From Flavobacterium sp. MC2016-06 (lineage in GTDB: Bacteria > Bacteroidota > Bacteroidia > Flavobacteriales > Flavobacteriaceae): a stretch of DNA of 64,000 nt. The first letter of the stretch is position 1. Every line of letters begins with the position of its first letter. Made by a program: the position numbers and the translations under genes. The stretch lies in the NCBI RefSeq assembly GCF_009711165.2, contig NZ_WMID02000009.1, positions 1 to 64,000 of the forward strand, in the 5' to 3' direction. Below are positions 24,171 through 33,246 of this stretch, piece by piece. The notes beneath the pieces were generated by a model. The model saw nothing but the letters and a program-made list of their open reading frames with translations, did no database searches and had not been told where the DNA came from.

Positions 24171-24665
24171 TTATATAAATGTCAATTCTATTTTTGTTGT
24201 TTGGCTTTGACTTAGAATGTTGGCATTAAAATGCGCATGCCCTAAGTATTCCATGCCTAAATAATCGGCTGATTTTTTGAACGGAATGTAAAAACTCTCT
24301 TCGATTTCGTTATCGTGTGAATTTGATATCACACCAATTTTCTTTCCTCTGAGTTTTCTTCCGGTTTCTTTTTCAATTCGAATTAAATCCGAAATACGAT
24401 CAAAGAAAACCTTCATAATTCCACTCATATTATACCAATATATAGGAGTAGCAAAAATCAAAGTGTCGTACTTTTCAATTATTCCTCTTATTAAAGGCAA
24501 AAAATCATCGTCAATATTTTTGCTTTCGTAATCATAATAGGAGATAGTATAATCACTTAAATTAATTATATCGATTCCAGATTCTTTAGCAATTTCATCC
24601 ACAATTTTTGTTGTGTTTCCATTTTTTCTGGAAGAACCTAAAATGATAACTTTTTTACTTTCCAT
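24171..24665 (-). CDS. Flavodoxin-fold NAD(P)H-dependent FMN reductase inside the suf operon
   Basis: 164 residues from ATG 24665. The flavin phosphate loop is LGSSRKNGNTTKIVDEI near the N-terminus, and IFATPIYWYNMSGIMKVFFDR (about 77-97) is the flavin-ring region of the FMN-reductase/iron-sulfur flavoprotein family. A TTG codon five codons upstream overlaps the sufB end; the ATG seven bases after the sufB stop is the better start. It lies between sufB and sufC, where SUF operons normally have nothing. A role in providing electrons to cluster assembly, or in ferric reduction, is plausible but unproven. Confidence 0.88.
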   Translation of the reverse strand: MESKKVIILGSSRKNGNTTKIVDEIAKESGIDIINLSDYTISYYDYESKNIDDDFLPLIRGIIEKYDTLIFATPIYWYNMSGIMKVFFDRISDLIRIEKETGRKLRGKKIGVISNSHDNEIEESFYIPFKKSADYLGMEYLGHAHFNANILSQSQTTKIELTFI

Positions 24666-24672
24666 TTTATAA

Positions 24673-26121
24673 TTATCCAACAGATCCTTCCAAAGAAATC
24701 TCTAATAATTTTTGAGCTTCAACAGCAAATTCCATTGGTAATTTGTTCAAGACATCTTTACTGAAACCGTTTACAATTAAAGCAATCGCTTTTTCAGTCG
24801 GAATACCTCTTTGGTTGCAATAAAAAACTTGATCTTCTCCAATTTTACTTGTAGTTGCTTCGTGCTCAATTTTTGCTGATGGATTTTTGCTTTCGATATA
24901 AGGGAAAGTATGTGCTCCACAACTATTACCCATTAATAATGAGTCACATTGAGAGAAGTTTCTAGCGTTATCAGCTCTTGCGCTAATTTGCACTAAACCT
25001 CTATAACTGTTTTGTGATTTTCCAGCCGAGATACCTTTAGAAATAATAGTCGATTTAGTGTTTTTTCCTAAATGGATCATTTTAGTTCCAGTATCAGCTT
25101 GTTGGTAATTATTGGTAACGGCAATAGAATAAAATTCTCCAACCGAATTATCACCTTTTAATACACAAGAAGGATATTTCCAAGTTACAGCAGAACCAGT
25201 TTCTACTTGTGTCCAAGAAATTTTAGCGTTTGTTTCGCATAAACCTCTTTTAGTAACGAAGTTGTAAACGCCGCCTTTTCCTTCTTTGTTTCCAGGAAAC
25301 CAGTTTTGAACAGTAGAATATTTAATTTCAGCATCATCCATCGCGATCAATTCAACCACAGCGGCGTGTAATTGATTTTCGTCACGACTTGGAGCAGTAC
25401 AACCTTCAAGGTAAGAAACGTAACTTCCAGCATCAGCAATAACAAGTGTTCTTTCGAATTGTCCTGTTCCAGCTTGATTGATTCTGAAATAAGTTGAAAG
25501 TTCCATTGGGCAACGAACGCCTTTAGGAATATAACAGAAACTTCCGTCAGAGAAAACCGCTGAGTTTAATGCTGCGTAGAAATTGTCTTTTTGAGGTACA
25601 ACAGTTCCTAAATACTTACGAACTAATTCTGGATGCTCTTTAATAGCTTCAGAAATCGGGCAGAAAATAATTCCTTTTTCAGCCAATGTTTTTTTGAAAG
25701 TTGTAGCAACAGAAACAGAATCGACAACAATATCCATAGCGACATTGTTCATCATTTTTTGTTCGTCAACAGAGATTCCTAACTTTTTGTACATTTCTAA
25801 AAGTTCAGGATCTACATCGTCTAATGTTTTTGTAGGATCAACCTGCTTTGGGGCAGAGTAGTAAGAAATGGCTTGAAAATCGGGTTTCTCATAATGAACA
25901 TTTGCCCATTCTGGCTCGATCATTTCTTGCCAAGCACGAAAAGCCTCGATGCGCCAATCGGTCATCCATTCTGGCTCTCCTTTTTTAAGAGAAATTGCTC
26001 TTACGATATCTTCGTTTAAGCCAATAGGAAACGTTTCCGATTCTATATTGGTGTAAAATCCGTATTCGTATTCTTTAGTTTCGAGTTCGATTTTTAAATC
26101 GTCTTCTGTGTATTTTGACAT
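24673..26121 (-). CDS. sufB: SufB, Fe-S scaffold subunit
   Basis: 482 residues, the usual length. Family hallmarks are [50 protein letters not shown] (cysteine and glutamate that take part in cluster building) and C-terminal [19 protein letters not shown]. It follows the sufA-like gene after 80 bases and overlaps no gene; the FMN reductase follows closely. Confidence 0.97.
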   Translation of the reverse strand: MSKYTEDDLKIELETKEYEYGFYTNIESETFPIGLNEDIVRAISLKKGEPEWMTDWRIEAFRAWQEMIEPEWANVHYEKPDFQAISYYSAPKQVDPTKTLDDVDPELLEMYKKLGISVDEQKMMNNVAMDIVVDSVSVATTFKKTLAEKGIIFCPISEAIKEHPELVRKYLGTVVPQKDNFYAALNSAVFSDGSFCYIPKGVRCPMELSTYFRINQAGTGQFERTLVIADAGSYVSYLEGCTAPSRDENQLHAAVVELIAMDDAEIKYSTVQNWFPGNKEGKGGVYNFVTKRGLCETNAKISWTQVETGSAVTWKYPSCVLKGDNSVGEFYSIAVTNNYQQADTGTKMIHLGKNTKSTIISKGISAGKSQNSYRGLVQISARADNARNFSQCDSLLMGNSCGAHTFPYIESKNPSAKIEHEATTSKIGEDQVFYCNQRGIPTEKAIALIVNGFSKDVLNKLPMEFAVEAQKLLEISLEGSVG

Positions 26122-26201
26122 TTTTTAGTTTTTAAAAACGCTTTAAAAAAGGTTGATTATTTTAAAGAGTTTAAATTTTTGCTTTTATAAATTCTTTTAA
26201 T

Positions 26202-26531
26202 TTATAGAGAAAAAGATTCTCCACAACCACAAGTTCTGCTTGCATTTGGGTTATTAAATACAAAACCTTTCCCGTTTAATCCGCCAGAAAATTCTAAAAT
26301 TGTTCCCGCTAAATATAGAAATGATTTTTTTTCAACCGCAATTGTTATGTCGTTGTCTACAAATATTTTATCGTCGTCGCCTTTCGTTTTATCAAATTTT
26401 AAATCATAAGACAAACCAGAGCATCCACCGCTTTTCACACCTACGCGTACGTAATCTTGAGCGGCATCAAAACCATCATCTTTCATCAAATCGATGATTT
26501 TCTTTTTGGCTGTATCAGAAACTTTTATCAT
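26202..26531 (-). CDS. A-type Fe-S carrier (SufA/IscA/HesB family)
   Basis: 109 residues. Carries or delivers Fe-S clusters. The three cluster cysteines are visible: C37 in GVKSGGCSGLSYD, and C101 and C103 in TCGCGESFSL. It is the first gene of the sufA-B-(FMN reductase)-C-D operon. An excellent -7 element and a palindrome stand about 80-115 bases upstream. Whether it is functionally SufA or ErpA cannot be told from sequence. Confidence 0.94.
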   Translation of the reverse strand: MIKVSDTAKKKIIDLMKDDGFDAAQDYVRVGVKSGGCSGLSYDLKFDKTKGDDDKIFVDNDITIAVEKKSFLYLAGTILEFSGGLNGKGFVFNNPNASRTCGCGESFSL

Positions 26532-26610
26532 TGTTTATGGTATTTATTTTTCTTTCATTGTTATATAACATTCAAAATAGTAATTAAATTATTACATTTT
26601 AAAGTGCTGT

Positions 26611-26626
26611 ATTTCAATGTTGAAAT
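26611..26626 (-). promoter_or_regulatory. Putative operator at the suf start site
   Basis: ATTTCAATGTTGAAAT is a perfect palindrome with 7-bp arms around a 2-base centre. It lies about 5-20 bases downstream of the predicted start, where a repressor dimer would block transcription. Confidence 0.45.
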
Positions 26627-26637
26627 GAAATTATCTG

Positions 26638-26645
26638 CAAAGATA
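26638..26645 (-). promoter_or_regulatory. suf operon -7 element
   Basis: TATCTTTG followed by C on the minus strand matches TAnnTTTG exactly. The predicted start is near 26631, about 100 bases ahead of the sufA-like gene. No TTTG is seen at the -33 distance. The remaining bases of the 373-base gap to 26905 show no other clear feature. Confidence 0.55.
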
Positions 26646-26904
26646 CGACTTAAAAACCTTTTTCCATAATGGTTCACATTATTATAACAAATGTTAAAAT
26701 AGATAGAAGTTATTTTGATAAATGAAGCTTGCCTTTTAGTATTTTGAAAGAAGAGTTTTTATTAAAATTTACGAAATAATTAAAAAACAATAGCTTTTGT
26801 AGGATTTAAGTATCAATAATAGATTTAATATGTTAAAAACGCGTATTTATACGTAATTATAAGCCGTTAATTATTGTTATTATTGCAAAAAATTGTGAGT
26901 AATT

Positions 26905-27831
26905 ATGAAAAAACAATATAAAAGTAAATGGTTAAAAGTGCTTTTTGCAGTATTTTTTGTTTTTGGAATAGGAGCAACAGTCTTTGTTTTTAGTTTAGAA
27001 TCTTATGGAAATGATGAGAACACTAAAGGGGCATCAAAAGAGCAGGATTTTTTGGGATCAAATAGAGAATATCTTGCCCAAAAGGATATTTTAGACTCTT
27101 TAAATACAATAAAGTTGGCTTATGATGTTGCTATTTTAGAAAAAACAGCTTTGTCTCAAGAGCTTGAACTGGAAAGAAGAAATGTAGAAAATTTGATGGA
27201 AATTATTAAGGCTACTCAGAATCCTTCTGTTGCTCAAATTAGAATATATCGAAATCAGTTTTCAGATTTTAAATCTACTTTAGAATCTAAAGTTGTAGAA
27301 ATTACTAAACTTAAATCTCAAAATAAAAATTTATTGACCGAGATTGAAAGTCAGAATCTAGTAATGTACAAGCAAAAGGTAGAAAACGATACTTTAATTT
27401 CTAAACAAAAAAAATTAGAATCAACACTAAAAGATGCTTCAAGGCTAGCTTTGTCTAACTTTAAAGTATTGGCTCTTAAAGAAAAAAACTCAGGAAAAGA
27501 GTTAGAAACAAGTAAAGCTAAAAGCACTAAAAAACTAAAAGTCAGTTTTACTGTAAACGGAAATTTGGTTGCAAAAACAGGGAAAAGAGTTTTTTATATC
27601 CAAGTTTTAGATCAGAAGAATAGTGTTTTGGGTGAAAATAAATTGGTTGAATTTGGAAACGATAAAGCTCTCGTTTATAGCTTTATCGTTAGTACTGATT
27701 TTCAAGGGAAATCTGCCAATGTTTATGGGATCTTAAATGGTGATGAGGATCAATTTAAAAAAGGAACTTATTTTGTAAATTTCTTTGACAAGCAGGAAAT
27801 TATGGGAAATGCTTCAATTACTTTAGAATAA
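26905..27831 (+). CDS. Membrane-anchored coiled-coil protein of unknown function
   Basis: 308 residues. One membrane span (VLFAVFFVFGIGATVFVFSL, about 11-30) after a basic N-terminus, then a long helix likely to form a coiled coil (about 50-185, with heptad-like LELERRNVENLMEIIKATQ and KLKSQNKNLLTEIESQNL), then a C-terminal beta domain (KKLKVSFTVNGNLVAKTGKR to NASITLE). The arrangement suggests a periplasmic scaffold. I do not recognise a named family. It is a single gene, opposite in direction to the suf operon. Confidence 0.8.
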   Translation: MKKQYKSKWLKVLFAVFFVFGIGATVFVFSLESYGNDENTKGASKEQDFLGSNREYLAQKDILDSLNTIKLAYDVAILEKTALSQELELERRNVENLMEIIKATQNPSVAQIRIYRNQFSDFKSTLESKVVEITKLKSQNKNLLTEIESQNLVMYKQKVENDTLISKQKKLESTLKDASRLALSNFKVLALKEKNSGKELETSKAKSTKKLKVSFTVNGNLVAKTGKRVFYIQVLDQKNSVLGENKLVEFGNDKALVYSFIVSTDFQGKSANVYGILNGDEDQFKKGTYFVNFFDKQEIMGNASITLE

Positions 27832-27842
27832 ATTCTAAAGTT

Positions 27843-27934
27843 TTTTTGCCACGAATTTCACGAATTTACACAAATTGCTTTTCTTTTAAAATTGCTTTTT
27901 ATTTGTGGGAATTTGTGCAATTCGCGGTACATTT
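27843..27934. repeat. GCCACGAATT-type palindrome
   Basis: The left arm begins TTTTTGCCACGAATTTCACG and continues with ACACAAATT. The right arm (about 27910-27931) is a diverged inverse, with GCGGTAC in place of the expected GTGGCAA. It has the same core as the inner element at 3500-3590 and the one at 49316-49413. Confidence 0.75.
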
Positions 27935-27987
27935 TTTTCTTTTAATAATAAAATCGTAAGTTTTTAGTATAACGAAATAGGATTTCC

Positions 27988-27995
27988 TAGCTTTG
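27988..27995 (+). promoter_or_regulatory. Candidate -7 element for the MBL-fold gene
   Basis: TAGCTTTG fits TAnnTTTG and lies 25 bases before the ATG. Confidence 0.45.
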
Positions 27996-28020
27996 TTTTC
28001 TTATTAGAAAATTTACACTC

Positions 28021-28878
28021 ATGAAACTTTACCCTATAGAATCTGGAAATTTTAAATTGGATGGCGGCGCGATGTTTGGAGTTGTGCCTAAAACAATTTG
28101 GAATAAAACGAATCCTGCAGACGATAATAATTTAATTGATATTGCAGCTCGCTGTTTGCTTATTGAAGATGGAAATCGCTTGATTTTGATCGATACAGGA
28201 ATGGGCGATAAACAATCTGAGAAATTTTTTGGATATTACTCACTTTGGGGATCGCATTCTATAGATAAATCTTTAGCAAAATATGGTTTTAGCCGAGATG
28301 ATATTACAGATGTTTTTATGACGCATCTGCATTTTGATCATTGCGGCGGAAGTGTAAATTGGAATGCCACTAAAACGGGCTACGAACCTGCTTTTAAAAA
28401 TGCTAAATATTGGACAAACGAGAATCATTGGGAATGGGCAACTAAACCCAACGCACGCGAAAAAGCTTCTTTTTTATCGGAGAATATTCTGCCAATGCAG
28501 GAAAGCGGACAACTACACTTCATTAAAAGACCAAATGACGATTTTGGATTTTCTGAAGAATTAGGTTTTGAAATTTTCTATGTTGACGGTCATACCGAAA
28601 AACAGATGATTCCGCACATTCAATACCAAGACAAAACAATAGTTTTTTGTGCTGATTTATTGGCTACAGCTGGACATATTCCGTTGCCGTACGTAATGGG
28701 TTACGATACCAGACCTTTGTTAACGATGCCCGAGAAATCTAAATTCTTAAATGCTGCTGCAGACCATAACTATTATTTGTTTTTGGAACACGATGCACAC
28801 AACCAAATTATAACTGTTGAACATACAGAAAAAGGAGTTCGATTAAAAGAGATTTTTACTTGTGAGGAGGTTCTTTAA
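28021..28878 (+). CDS. Metallo-beta-lactamase-fold hydrolase
   Basis: 285 residues. The metal-binding motif is THLHFDHCGG (H102, H104, D106, H107), with later histidines VDGHTEKQ and the aspartate in IVFCADLLATAGH. These complete a dinuclear zinc site. The shape is that of the N-acyl-homoserine-lactonase/quorum-quenching-like branch, but many other MBL hydrolases share it and the substrate is unknown. It has no signal peptide, so it is cytosolic. It stands alone between a repeat and a terminator. Confidence 0.88.
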   Translation: MKLYPIESGNFKLDGGAMFGVVPKTIWNKTNPADDNNLIDIAARCLLIEDGNRLILIDTGMGDKQSEKFFGYYSLWGSHSIDKSLAKYGFSRDDITDVFMTHLHFDHCGGSVNWNATKTGYEPAFKNAKYWTNENHWEWATKPNAREKASFLSENILPMQESGQLHFIKRPNDDFGFSEELGFEIFYVDGHTEKQMIPHIQYQDKTIVFCADLLATAGHIPLPYVMGYDTRPLLTMPEKSKFLNAAADHNYYLFLEHDAHNQIITVEHTEKGVRLKEIFTCEEVL

Positions 28879-28897
28879 ATCATTGATTATAAAACAT

Positions 28898-28936
28898 AAA
28901 AAATCCCATTTCAACTTAATGAAAATGGGATTTTTT
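28898..28936. terminator. Bidirectional terminator
   Basis: AAAAATCCCATTT pairs with the AAAATGGGATTTTT segment with a loop of about nine bases and T-run after it, between the convergent MBL and Fn3 lipoprotein genes. Confidence 0.85.
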
Positions 28937-28953
28937 GGTTAACAAATTGTATT

Positions 28954-29646
28954 CTAGTTAGTTTTAAATTTCCATATCTGACCAACAGTTTCTCCTCCTT
29001 TGTTGTCTTTTACAACAACTTTCCAGAAATATTGTTTTGCAGGTTCTACAGTAACATCTAAAGTGTTTGCCGATTTGTTTTCACTCACTTTAGTTGTAGG
29101 TGGATTTGCAGTTCCAAAATAGACATCGTACGTGAGAACATCTCCAGCGTCAACATCTGTTGCATTCCATTTTAATGAGGCAGTTGTTCCAGTCAAAGCA
29201 GCATTTATTACTGGCTGTATTAATTCTGGAGCAAAAGGCAGATGATTTACTACAGCATCAGCAGCTGTATAAAACTTAAAAGTTGCTGAGTAAGCACTTG
29301 CAAGTCCTTTCGTATCTGTTGCTTTTATTCTCCAATAATAGGCTGTGTTTTTAGTTAATGCAAAAGAAGCTGCGTTCTCTGCTCCGTCAAATGTTTTTTC
29401 TATTTGAGCAAAAGCATTGTCTTTTGCAACTTGAATTTGATACGTTATTTGATCATTATTAGGATCTGTAGCTTTATTCCATTGAAAAGAAACAGTGTTG
29501 TCTAAACATAATTTATTGTCAACCGGAGAAGTTAATACAGGTACACTTGGTGCTAAATTTTCTGCAGGTGTTTCAGGATCATCTGAACCTCCTCCACAAG
29601 AAATAAACAAAAAACCGATTATTGATAGGTATATAAAATTCTTCAT
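28954..29646 (-). CDS. Lipoprotein with two fibronectin-type-III-like domains
   Basis: 230 residues, lipoprotein signal ending FLFISCGGG with cysteine at 17. A short Pro/Glu linker is followed by two Fn3-like domains (about 32-127 and 135-230), each with VxFQWN / LKWNATD and the YYWRIKATD / YFWKVVVKD strand. These are binding or spacer modules. It starts two bases after the giant leucine-rich-repeat gene, so the pair is translationally coupled and possibly presented together at the surface. Confidence 0.85.
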   Translation of the reverse strand: MKNFIYLSIIGFLFISCGGGSDDPETPAENLAPSVPVLTSPVDNKLCLDNTVSFQWNKATDPNNDQITYQIQVAKDNAFAQIEKTFDGAENAASFALTKNTAYYWRIKATDTKGLASAYSATFKFYTAADAVVNHLPFAPELIQPVINAALTGTTASLKWNATDVDAGDVLTYDVYFGTANPPTTKVSENKSANTLDVTVEPAKQYFWKVVVKDNKGGETVGQIWKFKTN

Positions 29647-29648
29647 TT

Positions 29649-32600
29649 TTATTTTTTTATAATTTTAACGTATTCTGGAGTTTCTGTATAAATTTTGGCA
29701 GCATAAATTCCTGAAGGAAGATTTTGAAGATTTAAGTATGCTCTTCCGCTTTCAATAGTATATGTTTCAGAAGAAACTAATTGTCCTCCAAAATTGTAAA
29801 TTTCGATTGCAACTTCAGATTTAGTACTTGGGATTTCAATTTCTATAGCATCCGAAGTGGGGTTGGGATATGCGGAAAGTATTGTTCCTAGTTCTGAAGA
29901 AGAAACTTTTTTAGCAAAAATACCTTCGCAGGCTTTTGAAGTTGCAACTTCAATTAAGGCTGCTTTATCTAAATCTAAACTAAAAGTAGCATTGGGAGTT
30001 TGAAATTGGGCTTCACCGTCAACAAATACCGTATATGGAGCCGTTCCTTGGGTAATTTCAAGTTCTATTTTTTTAGAAGCAATAATTGATTTTCCTGCCA
30101 CAGTAGTCGCTTTAGGAATTACTATATTGAAGATTTGCTCATAAGTTTCTCCTGTAACGGCAATAACAATATTGTAAGTTCCTGGAGCAAGATTGGTGAT
30201 TTGCAAGCTGTTATTTGTAAATGTTTTTGAAGTTCCGTTTAAAGTTGCTGTATATGCTAATTGAGCACTTGCAGTAACAGTTATTTGTCCATTGTTTTCT
30301 CCAGTACACGTTTCTCCTTTTGATTCAACCGCAAAGTTTTTTGTAGATAAACTAAACACACATTCTACCGCATTATAGCTTGCAGTTTCATCTTTATAAT
30401 TTGCCCATTTTGTATTAGCGTAGGTAATGTCGTCAACTAAAATACAAGTTAAGCTGGGATTGTTCTTGAAACTGGTTGAATAGTACGAATCAATTTTTGT
30501 ATTCGCTCCGTTTTTAATATTTAATTTCGTCAAATTATTGTTGTTGCAAAGAATTTGATCCAGGTTTGGATTTTTTGATAAGTCTAACGTTGTAAGTTTA
30601 TTGCTTGTTGCATATAAACTTATTAATTGAGGGTTGTTAGAAAGATCTAAAACCGCAATTTGATTCCCCTCTATTGAAAGTCTTTTAAGCGCTGCATGCT
30701 TAGTTACATCTAATGTTTTTAATGCATTGCTTCCACATCTCAATATTTCCAAATCAGGGTATTTTGAAATATCCAAAGTTGTTAAATTAAGATATTCACA
30801 TGCTAAGGTTTTTAATAATTTATTTTCAGGAAAATCCACTTTTAACAAGAAATCGTTACTAATGTTTAATGCTGTCAATTTTGTGTTTTTAGTAATATCA
30901 AGTGCTGCTATTAGAGGGTTAGTACTTATATCTAAATAATCGAGTTCAAGATTTTTAGAAACATCTATGCTTGTTAATAAACCTTTTTCCAGATTACCAT
31001 TTCCTTCAGCGTTAGCTCCTGTAGTATATAATTTTTTTAAAGCTAAATTTTTAGTAACATCAATGTTTGTTAACCTATTATAAGAACAGTCTAATGTTTC
31101 TAAAGACAGGTTTTTAGAAACATCTATCGTTTTTAATTTATTGTATGCGAAATTTAATTCAACTAAAGCTAAATTTTTAGAAACATCTAAAGTCGTAAGC
31201 AATGATTGTGAACAATCTAATTTTTTTAACAGTAGGTTTTTAGAAACATCCAGACTAGTGATGTCACTCATACCGTTATAAGGCATTTTTAGAGATTCTA
31301 GCGCTGTAAAGGCATCGATTCCTGTTAAATCTACAATATTAAAATTATAGCCACTTAAGTTTAAATCTTTGATGTTTGAAATTCTAGAAGTAAATACTTT
31401 GCCATCTTCTACAGCATCAATGCCTATTGCGATTAAAGTTTTTTCAAAACCTGAATCAGGAATCAAAGTATAGTCAGAGGCGGAACAAGCTGCGGCAGTG
31501 AAATTTGCATAAAGATCCTTTTTTGCCAACCAATTTGTAGTAGAATAAGCAACATCATCAACTGTTATACAATATAAACTAGGGTTGCTTGTTAAGTATA
31601 AATCTTTAACGTTAAGCTTGGTATTGTTTCCGTTTTTTAAGTTTATTTGTTCTAATACACTATTATTAGAACACCAAAAGGTAGTTAGTTTGGTGTTTTT
31701 AGATACATCAAGGGTTTTTAATAAAGTTTGTCCGCAGTCTAAATTGCTTAAGTTTAGTTTGTTAGAAAGATCTAATGATGTAATAGGATTTCTTGCTAAT
31801 CCGAGCGTTTGTAAAGAATTATTTGTAGAAACGTCTAGAGTATTTAAATTATTATAGCCCACATTTAAAGACATTAACAAATTACCGGTAGGAATTGATA
31901 AATTTGTTAATAAATTAAAAGAGCAATCTAGAGATACTAATTTCGTGTTTTTAGAAAGATCTAGGCTAGTAATTTTATTAGAGTTTACATTTAAATTCGT
32001 TAAATTTCCATTTTTTGAAATATCCAAATTAGTTAATAAATTATTCCCAATGCTTAAAAAGCCTAATTGATTGATTTGAGATAAATCAATACTTGTTAGA
32101 TTATTGCTTCCTATAGTAAGGTTTGCAGCATTTGGGTTAAATTTTACGCTAGTTAATTGATTGCTTGATGCGTAAATGTTTAGTAAAGATGCATTTTTGG
32201 ACAGATCTAAGCTTGTAAGTTTATTGCTGCTTGCATAAAGAGTAGATAATTTAACAAAGTCCTGAATTCCGGCTAAATCAGATATAGAGCTATTCGAAAC
32301 ATCCAACGTTGTTAGTTTATCAATTTTGCTAGTTAATACTTGCCCGTCTTCAGTTCCAGAGTCTATACCCAATGCAATTAATTTTTTTTCAAAATTGGCA
32401 TCAGGAATCTTAGTGTATTGTGCAGGAGCCTCATTAATATCTATCATTGAAATATTATCGACTAATATTTCAGAATTAAGAGAACCAGTAGTCCAGACAT
32501 CAACTTCAACATTTTCAGAAACTGTTGGCGTATAATCAAATTCAATTTTTCTCCATTCTGTGGTAGAAAAAGTGATATCTGATTTTTTGATTATTTCTTC

Positions 32601-32942
32601 TTTGAAGGTGCCTGGTTTATGATACAAACTGAAATCAATAGAAGAGAAAGTTCCTTTTACCAGTTTATGATATAAAGTCACCTTGTAGGTCTTACCAGCC
32701 GTTACAGGAAAGTATTCACTGTTAATATAGTTAAATGTTCCACTCACTACCATCATATTAGTGCTTGATAAACCATTTTGAGAAGTTGTACTTTGAGATA
32801 CAAATCCGCTAAAATAGCGATACCAATAATCTGGTTGTGAAGAAGAAGACCAAGTTTCAAAATTTCCATTTGGAACTAAATTGGTCTGCGCATAAATAGA
32901 AAAATTTGCCAATAATAGCAATAAGAGTAGTTTTGTTTTCAT
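29649..32942 (-). CDS. Leucine-rich-repeat surface protein with T9SS sorting domain
   Basis: 1097 residues. Signal peptide KLLLLLLLANFSIYAQ; a jelly-roll-like N-terminal module (NLVPNGNFETWSSSSQPDYW, about 20-168); then two LRR blocks, each opened by the same cap (YTKIPDANFEKKLIALGID about residue 175, YTLIPDSGFEKTLIAIGID about 492) and built of 20-23-residue units around LxxLDVSKNxxL; then a SprB-like or Ig-like segment (about 870-1010) and a type A T9SS sorting domain starting LSAYPNPTSDAIEIEI and ending in a Lys-rich tail. It is exported through the outer membrane, and LRR surfaces typically bind proteins or carbohydrates. The two blocks reflect an internal duplication. Confidence 0.9.
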   Translation of the reverse strand: MKTKLLLLLLLANFSIYAQTNLVPNGNFETWSSSSQPDYWYRYFSGFVSQSTTSQNGLSSTNMMVVSGTFNYINSEYFPVTAGKTYKVTLYHKLVKGTFSSIDFSLYHKPGTFKEEIIKKSDITFSTTEWRKIEFDYTPTVSENVEVDVWTTGSLNSEILVDNISMIDINEAPAQYTKIPDANFEKKLIALGIDSGTEDGQVLTSKIDKLTTLDVSNSSISDLAGIQDFVKLSTLYASSNKLTSLDLSKNASLLNIYASSNQLTSVKFNPNAANLTIGSNNLTSIDLSQINQLGFLSIGNNLLTNLDISKNGNLTNLNVNSNKITSLDLSKNTKLVSLDCSFNLLTNLSIPTGNLLMSLNVGYNNLNTLDVSTNNSLQTLGLARNPITSLDLSNKLNLSNLDCGQTLLKTLDVSKNTKLTTFWCSNNSVLEQINLKNGNNTKLNVKDLYLTSNPSLYCITVDDVAYSTTNWLAKKDLYANFTAAACSASDYTLIPDSGFEKTLIAIGIDAVEDGKVFTSRISNIKDLNLSGYNFNIVDLTGIDAFTALESLKMPYNGMSDITSLDVSKNLLLKKLDCSQSLLTTLDVSKNLALVELNFAYNKLKTIDVSKNLSLETLDCSYNRLTNIDVTKNLALKKLYTTGANAEGNGNLEKGLLTSIDVSKNLELDYLDISTNPLIAALDITKNTKLTALNISNDFLLKVDFPENKLLKTLACEYLNLTTLDISKYPDLEILRCGSNALKTLDVTKHAALKRLSIEGNQIAVLDLSNNPQLISLYATSNKLTTLDLSKNPNLDQILCNNNNLTKLNIKNGANTKIDSYYSTSFKNNPSLTCILVDDITYANTKWANYKDETASYNAVECVFSLSTKNFAVESKGETCTGENNGQITVTASAQLAYTATLNGTSKTFTNNSLQITNLAPGTYNIVIAVTGETYEQIFNIVIPKATTVAGKSIIASKKIELEITQGTAPYTVFVDGEAQFQTPNATFSLDLDKAALIEVATSKACEGIFAKKVSSSELGTILSAYPNPTSDAIEIEIPSTKSEVAIEIYNFGGQLVSSETYTIESGRAYLNLQNLPSGIYAAKIYTETPEYVKIIKK

Positions 32943-33246
32943 AGATTGGTTTTATGATTCAGTCGCGCAAGTGTACAGATTACATTTGAAGATTCTTTAC
33001 GGGAAAACATAATTTGGTGAATATTTTATGTTTTTCTTAAAGCTCTTATTAAAAACTTCATAAAAAATTAATAGTTTGATTTTTAGTACAAATGAGATAA
33101 AGCCTTTGTTTTTCAAGAGTTTTCTAACCTTTTAATTACTTTCAAAAAGTACAGAAAAATTCATAACGCATTGTTAATGGTTAGTTTTTTGTAACAAAAA
33201 AGCATAATTTAGTCGCAACTTTTAACTTTACATTAAAATTACATAC
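32943..33246. promoter_or_regulatory. Divergent control region of the LRR and subtilase genes
   Basis: Gap of 304 bases between divergent genes. TACACTTGC on the minus strand (32968-32975, one mismatch to TAnnTTTG) could serve the LRR gene. TAACTTTA on the plus strand (33223-33230) lies 16 bases before the subtilase ATG. No strong hairpin, repeat or small reading frame was found. Confidence 0.3.

Noticed and set aside
24666-24680. TTG start of the FMN reductase overlapping sufB
   Set aside because: An ATG seven bases after the sufB stop gives the family's usual start directly before the flavin loop.
28021-28878. Quorum-quenching lactonase
   Set aside because: The metal site fits, but the same motif is shared by many MBL hydrolases, and no signalling gene is nearby.
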